Source: an uncultured bacterium (lineage in GTDB: Bacteria; Bacillota; Clostridia; Lachnospirales; Lachnospiraceae). From it: 64,000 nt of DNA. Position numbers and translations under genes: made by a program. Position 1 is the first letter of the stretch. Every line of letters begins with the position of its first letter. The stretch is taken from assembly GCA_905215405.1 (NCBI GenBank), contig CAJMQE010000002.1:1-64000 (forward strand), read 5' to 3'. The notes below the pieces were generated by a model. The model was given only the letters and a program-made list of their open reading frames with translations, did no database searches and was not told where the DNA came from. Shown here piece after piece: positions 42,895 to 52,007 of the stretch.

Positions 42895-44295
42895 ATGAAA
42901 TTTAATCTTCTGTATAAATTTGTATTTGTATATATCATCAGTGCAATTACAGGTTTTATTGCTATTTCATTTATTTCCTATAGTATCAATTACCGGACCA
43001 TCAGTGAAAATGCTGCCTCAACAATGTATAAAGAGGCAGTCAGCATTTCGACCCAGTATGGGCAGACCTATTTTTCCGATGAGAATCTACGGATGATTCA
43101 GACCGAGCTCTCAATCATCTCAAAACTCGGTGACAACAGAATCATGATTATTGATCCAAATGGAAATATCCTGCTCGATACCGCTGCAGAAGCCGATGAT
43201 CCAACTACACTCGTGGATTTTGACTCTACCTTATCCGGTAGTAAATACTATCAGAGTGGTTCCTTTTACGGATTTTTTGATGATAATATGCTAAGTGTAC
43301 TGGCTCCTGTTACAAGCTCTTATGCCACAAAAGGTTACGTAGCCATCCACGTGCCAGAGTCCCAGTTGCACGCGACTGCACAGACAAACTTCGGCTCGAA
43401 CTATATTTCCTTTCTTATCATGCTTGCTCTTGCAACACTTTTTATTATCACTTATCTGATAGAAGTACATATTCCTTTGAAAGAGATCATCAAAGGCACT
43501 GATGAGTATGGGAAAGGAAACTTGAGTTATAAGATCAAATCCCTGAACAATGATGAAATCGGTTTACTCGGAAATTCCCTGAATTATATGGCATCTGAAC
43601 TACATGAAATGGATCATTTTCAAAAGAAGTTCATATCTAATGTATCTCATGATTTCCGTTCTCCTCTAACTTCCATCAAAGGTTACCTGGAAGCGATTCT
43701 CGATGGTACCATTCCACCGGAAATGAGTCCGAAATATCTGCACATTGTTCTCAACGAAACAGAACGTCTGACCAAACTGACCAATAACATTCTGACACTC
43801 AATGACCTCGATCCAAAGACTGTACGCCTTGATATTGTGGCATTTGATATCAACCGGACGATCCGACAGATTATTGAAACATTTGAGGGCATCTGTATGG
43901 AGAAAAAAATCACATTTCATCTGACTTTTTCCTCAAAAGAACTCAATGTCAGTGCTGACAAGGACAAGATTCAGCAGGTCATCTACAATCTGATCGACAA
44001 TGCGATTAAATTTAGCTCACCTGGCTCCAGTATCGGCATTAATACCACTGTCAAAGGTGAAAAAGCCTATATTTCTGTACGCGACTCTGGTGTTGGCATT
44101 CCAAGGGAAAGTCTGGATAAGATCTGGGATCGTTTCTACAAAACGGATTCTTCCAGAGGGAAAGATAAGAAAGGCTCTGGCCTTGGGCTTTCTATCACCA
44201 AAGAAGTCATTCAGTCACATGGCGAAACGATCGATGTAATCAGTACCGTCGGTGTAGGCACAGAATTTATCTTTACCCTGCCTCGTATTCGCTAA
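42895..44295 (+). CDS. Sensor histidine kinase
   Basis: 466 residues: a membrane segment at about 7-28, an extracellular sensor of about 145 residues, a second segment near 175-195, then HAMP, HisKA with NVSHDFRSPLTS (phospho-His) and the HATPase boxes NLIDNAIKFS, DSGVGIP and GSGLGLSI. It is the cognate partner of the preceding regulator. The ATG at 42895 with GGGGGC upstream is preferred to 42853, which lies inside the regulator gene. Confidence 0.94.
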   Translation: MKFNLLYKFVFVYIISAITGFIAISFISYSINYRTISENAASTMYKEAVSISTQYGQTYFSDENLRMIQTELSIISKLGDNRIMIIDPNGNILLDTAAEADDPTTLVDFDSTLSGSKYYQSGSFYGFFDDNMLSVLAPVTSSYATKGYVAIHVPESQLHATAQTNFGSNYISFLIMLALATLFIITYLIEVHIPLKEIIKGTDEYGKGNLSYKIKSLNNDEIGLLGNSLNYMASELHEMDHFQKKFISNVSHDFRSPLTSIKGYLEAILDGTIPPEMSPKYLHIVLNETERLTKLTNNILTLNDLDPKTVRLDIVAFDINRTIRQIIETFEGICMEKKITFHLTFSSKELNVSADKDKIQQVIYNLIDNAIKFSSPGSSIGINTTVKGEKAYISVRDSGVGIPRESLDKIWDRFYKTDSSRGKDKKGSGLGLSITKEVIQSHGETIDVISTVGVGTEFIFTLPRIR

Positions 44296-44360
44296 AGTAC
44301 GGAATTCAGAATATTAAGAGTTTCAGATTAGAACTATTAATACGTGAAGATCTTAAAATA

Positions 44361-44455
44361 GAAAATGTTAATATATGTAGATTTTAATGTCAGGTATGTT
44401 AATATATATAGATCTCAATATAAAAATGTTAATATATGTAGATTTCAATATCAGA
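44361..44455. repeat. 31-bp AT-rich tandem repeat
   Basis: Three degenerate units containing ATGTTAATATATGTAGATTT, period about 31, downstream of the histidine kinase gene. The rest of 44296-44527 is AT-rich with no gene. Confidence 0.75.
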
Positions 44456-44527
44456 AATGATAATAATAAAATATAAGAAATGAAGAAACTACTAATATAA
44501 AATATAGCAGTATGTAAAATTAAATAG

Positions 44528-44668
44528 AAAAAGCCTGTAGAGCTGCCGAACGAGAAATAATCATAGAATTATTCCTTGCAAAGGATTTACAACGAACTGT
44601 AATTCCTTTCCATAGATGTATATTCCATTTTTGATTTCAAATTCAGATTGCTCTGTACAGGCTTTTTT
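44528..44668. terminator. Large branched hairpin / bidirectional terminator
   Basis: AAAAAGCCTGTAGAGC pairs with GCTCTGTACAGGCTTTTTT over a distance of about 140 nt. Inside, AAGGATTTACA pairs with TGTAATTCCTT around a short loop. T-tracts lie on both strands. It sits between the converging kinase and trmL genes. It could simply terminate both, or be part of a small RNA. Confidence 0.55.
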
Positions 44669-44743
44669 GTTGTTTTATATTGTTTCATGTTGTTGCATGT
44701 TTACTAATTGACCACTGGCATGAACTACTACTGCCTGATTGAT

Positions 44744-45238
44744 CTATTTCCAGTCGAACATCCGTAAATGTCCCTCACAGTTCATATGACTGAAATTATT
44801 CTGTCTGAGTGCTTCATATAACACAATTGCAACAGAATTTCCAAGATTCAGAGATCTAATATCACCGATCATTGGAATTCTTACAGCAGTATCCTGATGC
44901 TCCACCAAGATATCTTCTGGTATACCGGCACTTTCTTTACCAAACATAATATAACAATCCGGCTCATAGTGTACCTCTGTATATGTCTGTGGTGCTTTTG
45001 TTGTAGCCATATAGATCTTTGCACCAGGGTTTCTATTCAAGAAATCCTGATAATCATCATAGATTGTAACATCAAGTTTGTCCCAGTAATCCAGACCAGC
45101 TCTTTTTAACATTTTATCGTTAATCTGAAAACCAAGTGGCTCAATCAAATGCAGTCTCGCACCTGTTGCGACACAGGTTCTACCGATATTTCCTGTATTT
45201 GCAGGCATCTCTGGCTCATGCAGAACAATATTAATCAT
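44744..45238 (-). CDS. trmL: tRNA (cytidine(34)-2'-O)-methyltransferase TrmL
   Basis: 164 residues from the preferred start, a SPOUT knot methyltransferase with PANTGNIGRTC near the N-terminus, IMFGKESAGIPEDIL and the knot RSLNLGNSVAIVLYEALRQ. It methylates the wobble ribose of tRNA-Leu in known members. The frame opens at 45316 through an ATG within a 74-bp repeat unit, but the ATG at 45238 (MINIVLHEP) has AAGGTG before it and matches the family start. Confidence 0.93.
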   Translation of the reverse strand: MINIVLHEPEMPANTGNIGRTCVATGARLHLIEPLGFQINDKMLKRAGLDYWDKLDVTIYDDYQDFLNRNPGAKIYMATTKAPQTYTEVHYEPDCYIMFGKESAGIPEDILVEHQDTAVRIPMIGDIRSLNLGNSVAIVLYEALRQNNFSHMNCEGHLRMFDWK

Positions 45239-45283
45239 CTCTACACCTTCTTCAAAAAATTCGTCTATACTATAAATAACAGG

Positions 45284-45780
45284 CCATGCCAATCTTGTAA
45301 ATTTGTTGGCTTTCATTTATGGCCCTAAATTTTATTGTTGCTTTCTATCAAGATTGGCCATGCCAATCTTGTAAATTTGCTGGCTTTCATTTATGCCCCT
45401 AAATTTTATTGTTGCCTTCTATCAAGATTGGCTCTGCCAATCTTGTAAATTTGCTGGCTTTCATTTATGGCCTTAAATTTTATTGTTGCTTTCTATCAAG
45501 ATTGGCCATGCCAATCTTGTAAATTTGTTGGCTTTCATTTATGGACCTAAATTTTATTATTGCCTTCTATCAAGATTGGCTCTGCCAATCTTGTAAATTT
45601 GCTGGCTTTGATTTATGGACCTAAATTTTATTGTTGCCTTCTATCAAGATTGGCCACGCCAATCTTGTAAATTTGCTGGCTTTGATTTATGGACCTAAAT
45701 TTTATTGTTGCCTTCTATCAAGATTGGCCACGCCAATCTTGTAAATTTGCTGGCTTTGATTTATGGCCAGCAAATTTTTT
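45284..45780. repeat. 74-bp tandem hairpin repeat, about 6.7 units
   Basis: CAAGATTGG begins at 45349, 45423, 45497, 45571, 45645 and 45719, exactly 74 bp apart, each opening a hairpin CAAGATTGG-(4)-GCCAATCTTG. The rest of each unit (TAAATTTGCTGGCTTTCATT type) is nearly constant. Loop bases vary (CCAT, CTCT, CCAC). One end reaches the trmL leader and the other the stop of the CheX-like gene. No gene lies inside. Confidence 0.95.
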
Positions 45781-46247
45781 TAAGCTTTCACCGCAATATA
45801 CAGTTCCAGCAGTGTCTCTGCTCCAATATTAAGTGGAATACAGATATTTTTCGCACCTGTCATGATTGCTACTCTTCCCTGACATACAGTAGGTGGTGTA
45901 ATATCAATTCCAATCCCTTTTGTTGACAGCATCGTTGCAGCATTACCCATAATCATATTACCCAATTCGCTGATGGCACTCATAGAGATTTCATCCAGCT
46001 GTGACACTGGCATTCCCATCATCATTTTTGAGGCAACATCACAGGCTTTGGTTAATGTAAATGCCATTAAAACCTGACCACGCATCTCCCCGGTAACACC
46101 TATCATAATAATTACAGAATCATTATCAAATTCTGTAGTTTTAACATACGGTTTTCCAACCTTTAAATCATACTGGCACATTTCTTTTAAAATGCTGGTT
46201 GATGCCATTAGAAATGGGTTGATGCATTCTACATTAATATCAGCCAT
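45780..46247 (-). CDS. CheX/CheC-like phosphatase-fold protein
   Basis: 155 residues resembling CheX. The segment SELGNMIMGNAATMLS carries the E-x2-N phosphatase-type signature, and MIGVTGEMRGQVLMAF is a typical CheX strand. CheX removes phosphate from CheY~P in chemotaxis. No other chemotaxis gene is in the window, so its partner could be a different response regulator. AAGGAGG precedes the start. Confidence 0.85.
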   Translation of the reverse strand: MADINVECINPFLMASTSILKEMCQYDLKVGKPYVKTTEFDNDSVIIMIGVTGEMRGQVLMAFTLTKACDVASKMMMGMPVSQLDEISMSAISELGNMIMGNAATMLSTKGIGIDITPPTVCQGRVAIMTGAKNICIPLNIGAETLLELYIAVKA

Positions 46248-46325
46248 TGCAAAATCCTCCTTAGTTAACTCCCGTTATTGTTGATCTTCTTCTAGTCATA
46301 AAATAAATATTACGATTCTATCTCC

Positions 46326-46346
46326 ATGAAGTCGCTATAACTTCAT
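46326..46346. promoter_or_regulatory. 7-7-7 inverted repeat upstream of the CheX-like gene
   Basis: ATGAAGT and ACTTCAT separated by 7 bp, about 80 bp before the CheX-like start. It could be an operator. The rest of 46248-46585 shows no gene. Confidence 0.35.
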
Positions 46347-46585
46347 TCTGATCAGAAGCTTTACATGCATGAGAAATACGGACAAACCCTCTCCACAGTC
46401 ACCAGATGCACGCTTCTGAAATTACTTTCAGCATAATTACCTTTTCTGCCACTACCAATCTGAATCTATTATTACTGCCAAAATATGACATTTTTTATTC
46501 TAATTCTGACTTCTCCATTATAGCACCAGATAGGTAAATTAGGAAAGACTAAATTAGTACTTTTGTCTTATATAATATACGCCTT

Positions 46586-47608
46586 TTACTTTATCACCTT
46601 ATATTGCTCATCCCTTTTTGGCGGATCCAGATATCTGACTTCTTCATCATGTCTGATAATTTTGTCATTATTATCCGTTGTCTCCCCGATGACTACTGCA
46701 TCAATTCCACTTTGTGTAAGTGCATTTACTATATCACATCCCCGGTCAGCTGTCATCAGTAAACAACCTGTTGACGCCAGTTCATATGGATTGATATCGA
46801 ATATCTCGCAAATTTCAATAATCTCCTGTCGAACAGGGATCTTTCTCAAATCGACATCCATACCGACGCCTGCTGTCTCTGACAAATTCCACAATGCTGC
46901 AAAAATGCCACCTTCAGATACATCGGTCATCGCCGTTACACCATTTTGGATTGCGAGCTGTGCTTCTCTGGCAATAGATAAATCCGCTTTATCCCCTATT
47001 GCCTTTTCTATGAGATCAACAGAATACTTTGTAAGTATTTCCTCTCTTCCAACTTCTGCAAGTAATCTGACTCCCTCTATACCGATCTGTTTAGTCAGAA
47101 TAATATCCTGTGCAGGTCTGGCATTTGCTGCGCCGATAAACTCTTTTTTTGTATCTGTGCCTGCATAGACATGTCCAAATCCGGTTACAGAGATAATCGG
47201 ACTGCTGACGCCTGAAATCACCCTGGTATCACCACCAGCATAGGTAATGCCCAGTTCTTCACACTGCTCTGCGACTTCCCTGACACATTTTTTCAGTTCC
47301 TGTTCATCCGCATCATCTGGAAAAAGAATACTGGCAACGATTCCTGTTACATGTGCGCCAGATGCTTCCAGATTATTGCTGACATGGTAGACCGCATTGG
47401 GTGCCGAGCTAACACTTGCAGCCAGCGCTTCCTGGTCATTTCCATCTTTTTTTCCAATAGCTCGTTCTTGTAGCCCTTGGGACTGGGATGCTGTCACAAT
47501 TGCTGCGTCAGAACCTACAGCTGTACCGGAAATTCTATTACTATTTTTTTTGATCAGCTTTAGAACCGAACGCTTTAAAACTGAATTGCTCAATTTCCCT
47601 GTATTCAT
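46586..47608 (-). CDS. AIR-synthase-related protein (PurM/HypE-like fold)
   Basis: 340 residues with the PurM-type N-terminal ATP-binding half (NLEASGAHVTGIVASILFPD, GITYAGGDTRV) and the C-terminal half (TAMTDVSEGGIFAALWNLSE). It resembles the uncharacterised AIR synthase-related proteins near HypE and ThiL. The substrate is unknown. No hyp genes are nearby. The start at 47608 follows GTGAGG; the longer frame from 47704 has no such site. Confidence 0.8.
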   Translation of the reverse strand: MNTGKLSNSVLKRSVLKLIKKNSNRISGTAVGSDAAIVTASQSQGLQERAIGKKDGNDQEALAASVSSAPNAVYHVSNNLEASGAHVTGIVASILFPDDADEQELKKCVREVAEQCEELGITYAGGDTRVISGVSSPIISVTGFGHVYAGTDTKKEFIGAANARPAQDIILTKQIGIEGVRLLAEVGREEILTKYSVDLIEKAIGDKADLSIAREAQLAIQNGVTAMTDVSEGGIFAALWNLSETAGVGMDVDLRKIPVRQEIIEICEIFDINPYELASTGCLLMTADRGCDIVNALTQSGIDAVVIGETTDNNDKIIRHDEEVRYLDPPKRDEQYKVIK

Positions 47609-47737
47609 ATTTTTCCTCACTTCAATTCTATTGGCTTTCCTGCCGTCAGGTAAAATTACACCTTCCTGCATTTTCCTGTTCCTGCCATAGTGTAATTTTT
47701 CCAATACTGACTGGCATACGCCTGTTCGTCATACGTT

Positions 47738-47848
47738 CTACTGGATGAATGCAGAAACAACTACTGGAACTACCATTGCGAGTACCAGAATAATAATCAG
47801 AATACTGGAAAATATTTTTCGTGTTTTTTTGTTATTAAAATTAATCAT
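47738..47848 (-). CDS. 36-residue single-span membrane microprotein
   Basis: A short gene reading MINFNNKKTRKIFSS, then a hydrophobic span of about 18 residues rich in Ile/Leu/Val, ending SAFIQ. A clear AGGAG lies 6 bp before the ATG at 47848. The basic N-terminus and single span resemble small membrane proteins common in Firmicutes, of unknown function. It lies upstream of the AIR-synthase-like gene. Confidence 0.6.
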   Translation of the reverse strand: MINFNNKKTRKIFSSILIIILVLAMVVPVVVSAFIQ

Positions 47849-48011
47849 ATTAAACTCCTGTCTGTATAAATCAGCTACTTTTTTCATTTTACAGATTTGC
47901 ACCCTGCAAATACCGCTTTGCATTTATCATTGGATGTAATATAATGAAAAAAGTACTAATGATTATAGAACGTCTGCAACAATTTGCAGACAGTGAAAGG
48001 AAAAAGAAATT

Positions 48012-48614
48012 ATGAAACTTCTTCTGCCATTTGTCATTTTATTTCTGGTCTGGTTCACCTATGAATTAAAGAAACATGATCACTCTCGAAAAGATAATTC
48101 TGAGTCTTTCTGGGAACATGAACAAAAAGCAAATCTTACCAGACGTAAAAATATTGATAACTTAAATTATATCACAATTCCTATAGATTCCCTACCTTTT
48201 TTTGAGATAAATGATTCTCAGATCACAGATTATCAGCAACGGATTCATGCATTGGCCGACCGGAAAATCCTGAATCTGACAGGCATGACCAATACTGATC
48301 TAAAAATGGAATATGGAACTGCAAACCTGAATCATCTGACGGAATATGATGATAACTATGCAGACCTTGTATCTATCCTCAATAAATGGGGTACCCGTCT
48401 GATCAGTCTTGACTATGAAAAAGAAGGAATCCAGGTGCTTGAATTTGCTATCGACTGCCAGACAGACGTTACGACAACTTACTATGCACTCGCAGATTAC
48501 TACGAACGCACCAACCAGTCAGAACGTATCCATGACCTGATCAAAACTGCAGAATCTCTGAATTCCATAACACAGAAATCAATCATCGAGAATCTTCAGT
48601 CACGATCAGCATAA
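48012..48614 (+). CDS. Membrane-anchored hypothetical protein with TPR-like helices
   Basis: 200 residues: an N-terminal membrane segment (about 3-17), a polar linker and a helical C-terminal half with TPR-like pairs (ISLDYEKEGIQVLEFAIDC, TTYYALADYYERTNQ). No enzyme motif is visible. It ends 52 bp from the converging exonuclease gene. GAAAGGAAAAAGAAATT lies before the start. Function unknown. Confidence 0.7.
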   Translation: MKLLLPFVILFLVWFTYELKKHDHSRKDNSESFWEHEQKANLTRRKNIDNLNYITIPIDSLPFFEINDSQITDYQQRIHALADRKILNLTGMTNTDLKMEYGTANLNHLTEYDDNYADLVSILNKWGTRLISLDYEKEGIQVLEFAIDCQTDVTTTYYALADYYERTNQSERIHDLIKTAESLNSITQKSIIENLQSRSA

Positions 48615-48666
48615 ATTATGATCCACTCTATCGCAAAACGATTCACTATACGATTGAACTTCCTGC

Positions 48667-49368
48667 TTATTTCCCATATGTAGCACGGATCTTATCAATC
48701 ATTCTGGAAGCCTGACTTTTTGTCAGGCTTTTTATATCTGCCTCCAGCACAATCTGATGTTTCTCCAGCAATTCACTGAGAAATGTTACCTGTCTCGGTG
48801 TGATCGGCGTATCCCTTTTCACATTATAATGTAACTTTATCGTCTCTGAAAATCCTTTATCCTGCGGATCAGCTTGATATAATTTTTGATAAACTTGCAT
48901 TGCGCTCAATGCATCATCCAAAGCCCTGTGATTATTTCCCGGATCGATTGCAAAATAAGTACAGAGATCCTCCAGCCTTTTGTGCTCCAGATCTGGCAAT
49001 ACTCTCCTTGCAATTTTCAAAGTATCAATGCCATCTCTTTCAAACTTCAGCTTATGATTCACTGCAGCTTTCTTTATAAAACTATAGTCAAAAATAATAT
49101 TATGGCCCAGAAGTGGAAGTCCCTGTGTAAATATAACAAGCTGTTCGATCACATCTTCAATCAGAGGTTTTCCTTGAAGCATCTGAGGTGTAATTTTTGT
49201 CAGGTCCATTACCTTATCCGATAATGGCACCTGGGGATTGACCAGCGTACTCAATGTCTCCTCTATCTGTCCGTCTATTACTCTGGCTGCACCGATCTCC
49301 ATAATTCGGTCTGTTGCCGGATTCAGACCTGTCATTTCAAGATCAAGTGCAATATACGAATTTATCAT
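48667..49368 (-). CDS. DnaQ-like 3'-5' exonuclease
   Basis: 233 residues of the DEDDh exonuclease fold: DLEMTGLNP (ExoI), LGHNIIFDYSF (ExoII) and NHRALDDAL (ExoIII with the His). A C-terminal extension of about 65 residues follows. The start overlaps the nth stop (ATGA). It probably acts in DNA or RNA end trimming. The association with Nth suggests a repair role. Confidence 0.9.
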   Translation of the reverse strand: MINSYIALDLEMTGLNPATDRIMEIGAARVIDGQIEETLSTLVNPQVPLSDKVMDLTKITPQMLQGKPLIEDVIEQLVIFTQGLPLLGHNIIFDYSFIKKAAVNHKLKFERDGIDTLKIARRVLPDLEHKRLEDLCTYFAIDPGNNHRALDDALSAMQVYQKLYQADPQDKGFSETIKLHYNVKRDTPITPRQVTFLSELLEKHQIVLEADIKSLTKSQASRMIDKIRATYGK

Positions 49369-50003
49369 CCTTTTTTCCCTTTCCTTGCCTTACACAAATG
49401 ATTCAGGAAACACTCTTCACATTTTGGGGCACGTGCAGTACAGATTTCCCTTCCAAAGGTAATGATCTGAATATTGTAAAGAATCCAGTGATCTTTCGGT
49501 AATACCTTCATTAGATCAAATTCTATTTTTACAGGATCTTCTTCTTTGGTGAACCCAAGTTTATTGGATATTCTTTTTACATGCGTATCCACAACGATAC
49601 TTGGATCATGAAATATATTTCCTCTGATTACATTGGCCGTTTTACGGCCGACACCTGGCAGCGCCGTCAGATCTTCAAGTGCCTGTGGAACTTCTCCATT
49701 GTATTTATCCAGCAGAATCTTTGCGCTGGCAATGATATTCTTCGCCTTGTTATGGTAAAATCCTGTAGATTTAATATCATTTTCCATTTCCTTCAGATCT
49801 GCTTGCGCGTAATCTTTCAGCGTAGGATATTTTTTAAATAACTCCCTGGTCACAATATTGACACGTTCATCGGTACACTGGGCGCTCATCATAGTCGCAA
49901 ACAAAAGCTGCCATGGATTACTATATTCCAAGCTGCACCGGTATTCTGTTGTGTACTTCTCATCCAGAAGTTCTAATATTTCTTTCGTCCTTTTTGTTGC
50001 CAT
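49365..50003 (-). CDS. nth: Endonuclease III
   Basis: 212 residues: a helix-hairpin-helix (LPGVGRKTANVI) with the following catalytic Asp in VDTHVKRISNKLG, and a C-terminal [4Fe-4S] site C-X6-C-X2-C-X5-C (CTARAPKCEECFLNHLC). It removes oxidised pyrimidines from DNA. It lies between a radical SAM gene (9 bp) and the DnaQ-like gene (4-bp overlap). Confidence 0.96.
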   Translation of the reverse strand: MATKRTKEILELLDEKYTTEYRCSLEYSNPWQLLFATMMSAQCTDERVNIVTRELFKKYPTLKDYAQADLKEMENDIKSTGFYHNKAKNIIASAKILLDKYNGEVPQALEDLTALPGVGRKTANVIRGNIFHDPSIVVDTHVKRISNKLGFTKEEDPVKIEFDLMKVLPKDHWILYNIQIITFGREICTARAPKCEECFLNHLCKARKGKKG

Positions 50004-50012
50004 ACTTGCTCC

Positions 50013-51800
50013 TTACTTCAAAATGTAAGCTTTCGCCGCATAGTTCAATGGGTTTCTCTGGGCATAATCGAACATGATCAGTTCCTTTTTGGTACTGCTA
50101 AGGAATTCATCCTCTGCTTTTACACTTCCAATATCAATTATCTCAGCCTCTGCCCCACATAATTCCACTACATTACAGTCAAATGCCTGTATATGAGTCG
50201 CTTTATTTGGTGAAAAGCTGGTATAAAGTTTTCTGAAAGATTTTTTGTATCCCGCACAATCATCCGCAAAGGATGGACATGTCTTAAGATTTTCCCGTAA
50301 ATATAAATCAAAGAGCAGGATCTGCTCATATTTCTTAGTATCTACATTTTTCAGCGATCTAATAAAATCCATCAGAATCGTATAACGGGTAATTCTGGAG
50401 TGTTTGACGTCAAAGAGACCATTACTTTCATAGTAATGCGCCAGCGCTTTGTACATTGCAAATGGTCCATCGAACTCCTCTAACAATTCTTTCATCGTAT
50501 ACGCATATTGGCCGCTATTATAATATAATTCCACGACCTCTTCCACATTTTTGATTGCCAGCACATCATCATAGGAAATCCAGTTCGTGAACAGTACCTC
50601 GTAAGGTGCCTTCGCAGTGAACTCAATGCCATAGTCGCCTGCCTTTCTGGCCATCTTGGAACCCTTGAGCACCTTTAAGAACCCGAGTTGCAGCTGTTCT
50701 GGACAAAGTCGGTATACATCATCAAATGATCTTGTAAAAGATTCATAATTTTCATAAGGCAGACCTGCGATCAGATCCAGGTGCTGATGAATATTTTCAA
50801 AGGAATTGATCCGATTCACTACTTCTGATAGACGGCCAAAGTCCATAACACGGTCGATCTCCTCGATGGTATCTGTATTGGTCGACTGCACTCCGATTTC
50901 AAGCTGAATCAGCCCTGGACGCATATCTTCCATCAGATCGATCTCCTCATCAGTTAGAAGATCGGCAGCAATTTCAAAATGAAAATTGGTGATTCCATTA
51001 TCGTGTTCATGAAGGAAGTTCAGCAGTTCCTTTGTACGTTCATGACTACAGTTAAACGTCCGATCGACAAATTTGACCTGTGCGACCTTATGTGATAGAA
51101 AGAATCCCAGTTCCTGTTCTACTTTATCAATGCTACGGAATCGAACTGATTTTTCCACAGAGGAAAGACAATAGCTGCAGCCATATGGACAGCCTCTGCT
51201 GCTTTCATAATAAATGATCTTATTTTCAAATTTACGCATGTCGTCATATATAAAAGGTAGCTCGTCCATATCGAGCAGCGGACGCATTGCTGTCGTCACA
51301 ACCTGTCCATCCTCTTTACGATAGGAGATTCCGGCAACTTCATTTAGTGAAGATATTATTTCAATACCCTTCTGTTCATTTCCGCTATGATTATAGAATC
51401 GTACCACATCCAGAAATGTTTCTTCGCCTTCCCCGATCATTACGCCCTCAATATATGGATGTTCCCTGAGTACCTTCTGGCTGTCATAGGTTACTTCTGG
51501 CCCTCCAAGCCAAATGATCAGATCTGGACGTATCTTTTTCAATTCCCTGCAAACTTCATAAACATAGTCTATATTCCAGATATAACAGGAAAATGCAACG
51601 ATATCTGGATGTTTCTTATAAATTTCACGGTAAATATCCTGCGTATACTGATTGATCGTAAATTCTGCGATCTCAACGGTATCCCCGAGATTCCCCAGTC
51701 CTCTCTGTTTGGCATGCTCTGCACAATAAGCTTTCAGACTGTAAACCGCTAGATTTGAATGGATATATTTTGAATTAATTGCTGTCAGTAATAATTTCAT
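50013..51800 (-). CDS. B12-binding-domain radical SAM protein (DUF4080-like)
   Basis: 595 residues: an N-terminal cobalamin-binding-like Rossmann domain (about 1-140; LGGPEVTYD, VMIGEGEETF), a radical SAM core with CX3CX2C in SRGCPYGCSYCLSS, and a C-terminal DUF4080-like region. Its substrate is not known. It leads the operon with nth and the exonuclease. Confidence 0.88.
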   Translation of the reverse strand: MKLLLTAINSKYIHSNLAVYSLKAYCAEHAKQRGLGNLGDTVEIAEFTINQYTQDIYREIYKKHPDIVAFSCYIWNIDYVYEVCRELKKIRPDLIIWLGGPEVTYDSQKVLREHPYIEGVMIGEGEETFLDVVRFYNHSGNEQKGIEIISSLNEVAGISYRKEDGQVVTTAMRPLLDMDELPFIYDDMRKFENKIIYYESSRGCPYGCSYCLSSVEKSVRFRSIDKVEQELGFFLSHKVAQVKFVDRTFNCSHERTKELLNFLHEHDNGITNFHFEIAADLLTDEEIDLMEDMRPGLIQLEIGVQSTNTDTIEEIDRVMDFGRLSEVVNRINSFENIHQHLDLIAGLPYENYESFTRSFDDVYRLCPEQLQLGFLKVLKGSKMARKAGDYGIEFTAKAPYEVLFTNWISYDDVLAIKNVEEVVELYYNSGQYAYTMKELLEEFDGPFAMYKALAHYYESNGLFDVKHSRITRYTILMDFIRSLKNVDTKKYEQILLFDLYLRENLKTCPSFADDCAGYKKSFRKLYTSFSPNKATHIQAFDCNVVELCGAEAEIIDIGSVKAEDEFLSSTKKELIMFDYAQRNPLNYAAKAYILK

Positions 51801-52007
51801 TTTGCTTCCTCTTTTTCTTTTAGGATGTTTTCTGTTTTGTATTTTTCAAATTGCTTTTTTAACATCTTTATTCTGGTTCTCTATTCCCATTATTTTATCA
51901 CTTCTGTCCATGTATCGTAAAGGCTTCATTTTCTGGAATCCGCCACTGGTATAGAATGGTTTTTTCTTTCATATATTTATACTATCTAAAAATCTGAGGT
52001 ACAGTGC

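Noticed and set aside
45239..45316. N-terminal extension of TrmL from the ATG at 45316
   Set aside because: The extra 26 residues come from a repeat unit and leader; the ATG at 45238 has a ribosome site and the family N-terminus.
45284..45780. CRISPR array
   Set aside because: The 74-bp units are almost fully conserved, with no unique spacers between short repeats and no cas genes.
46563..47168. 201-codon open frame on the plus strand
   Set aside because: It is antisense to the AIR-synthase-like gene, which has clear family motifs.
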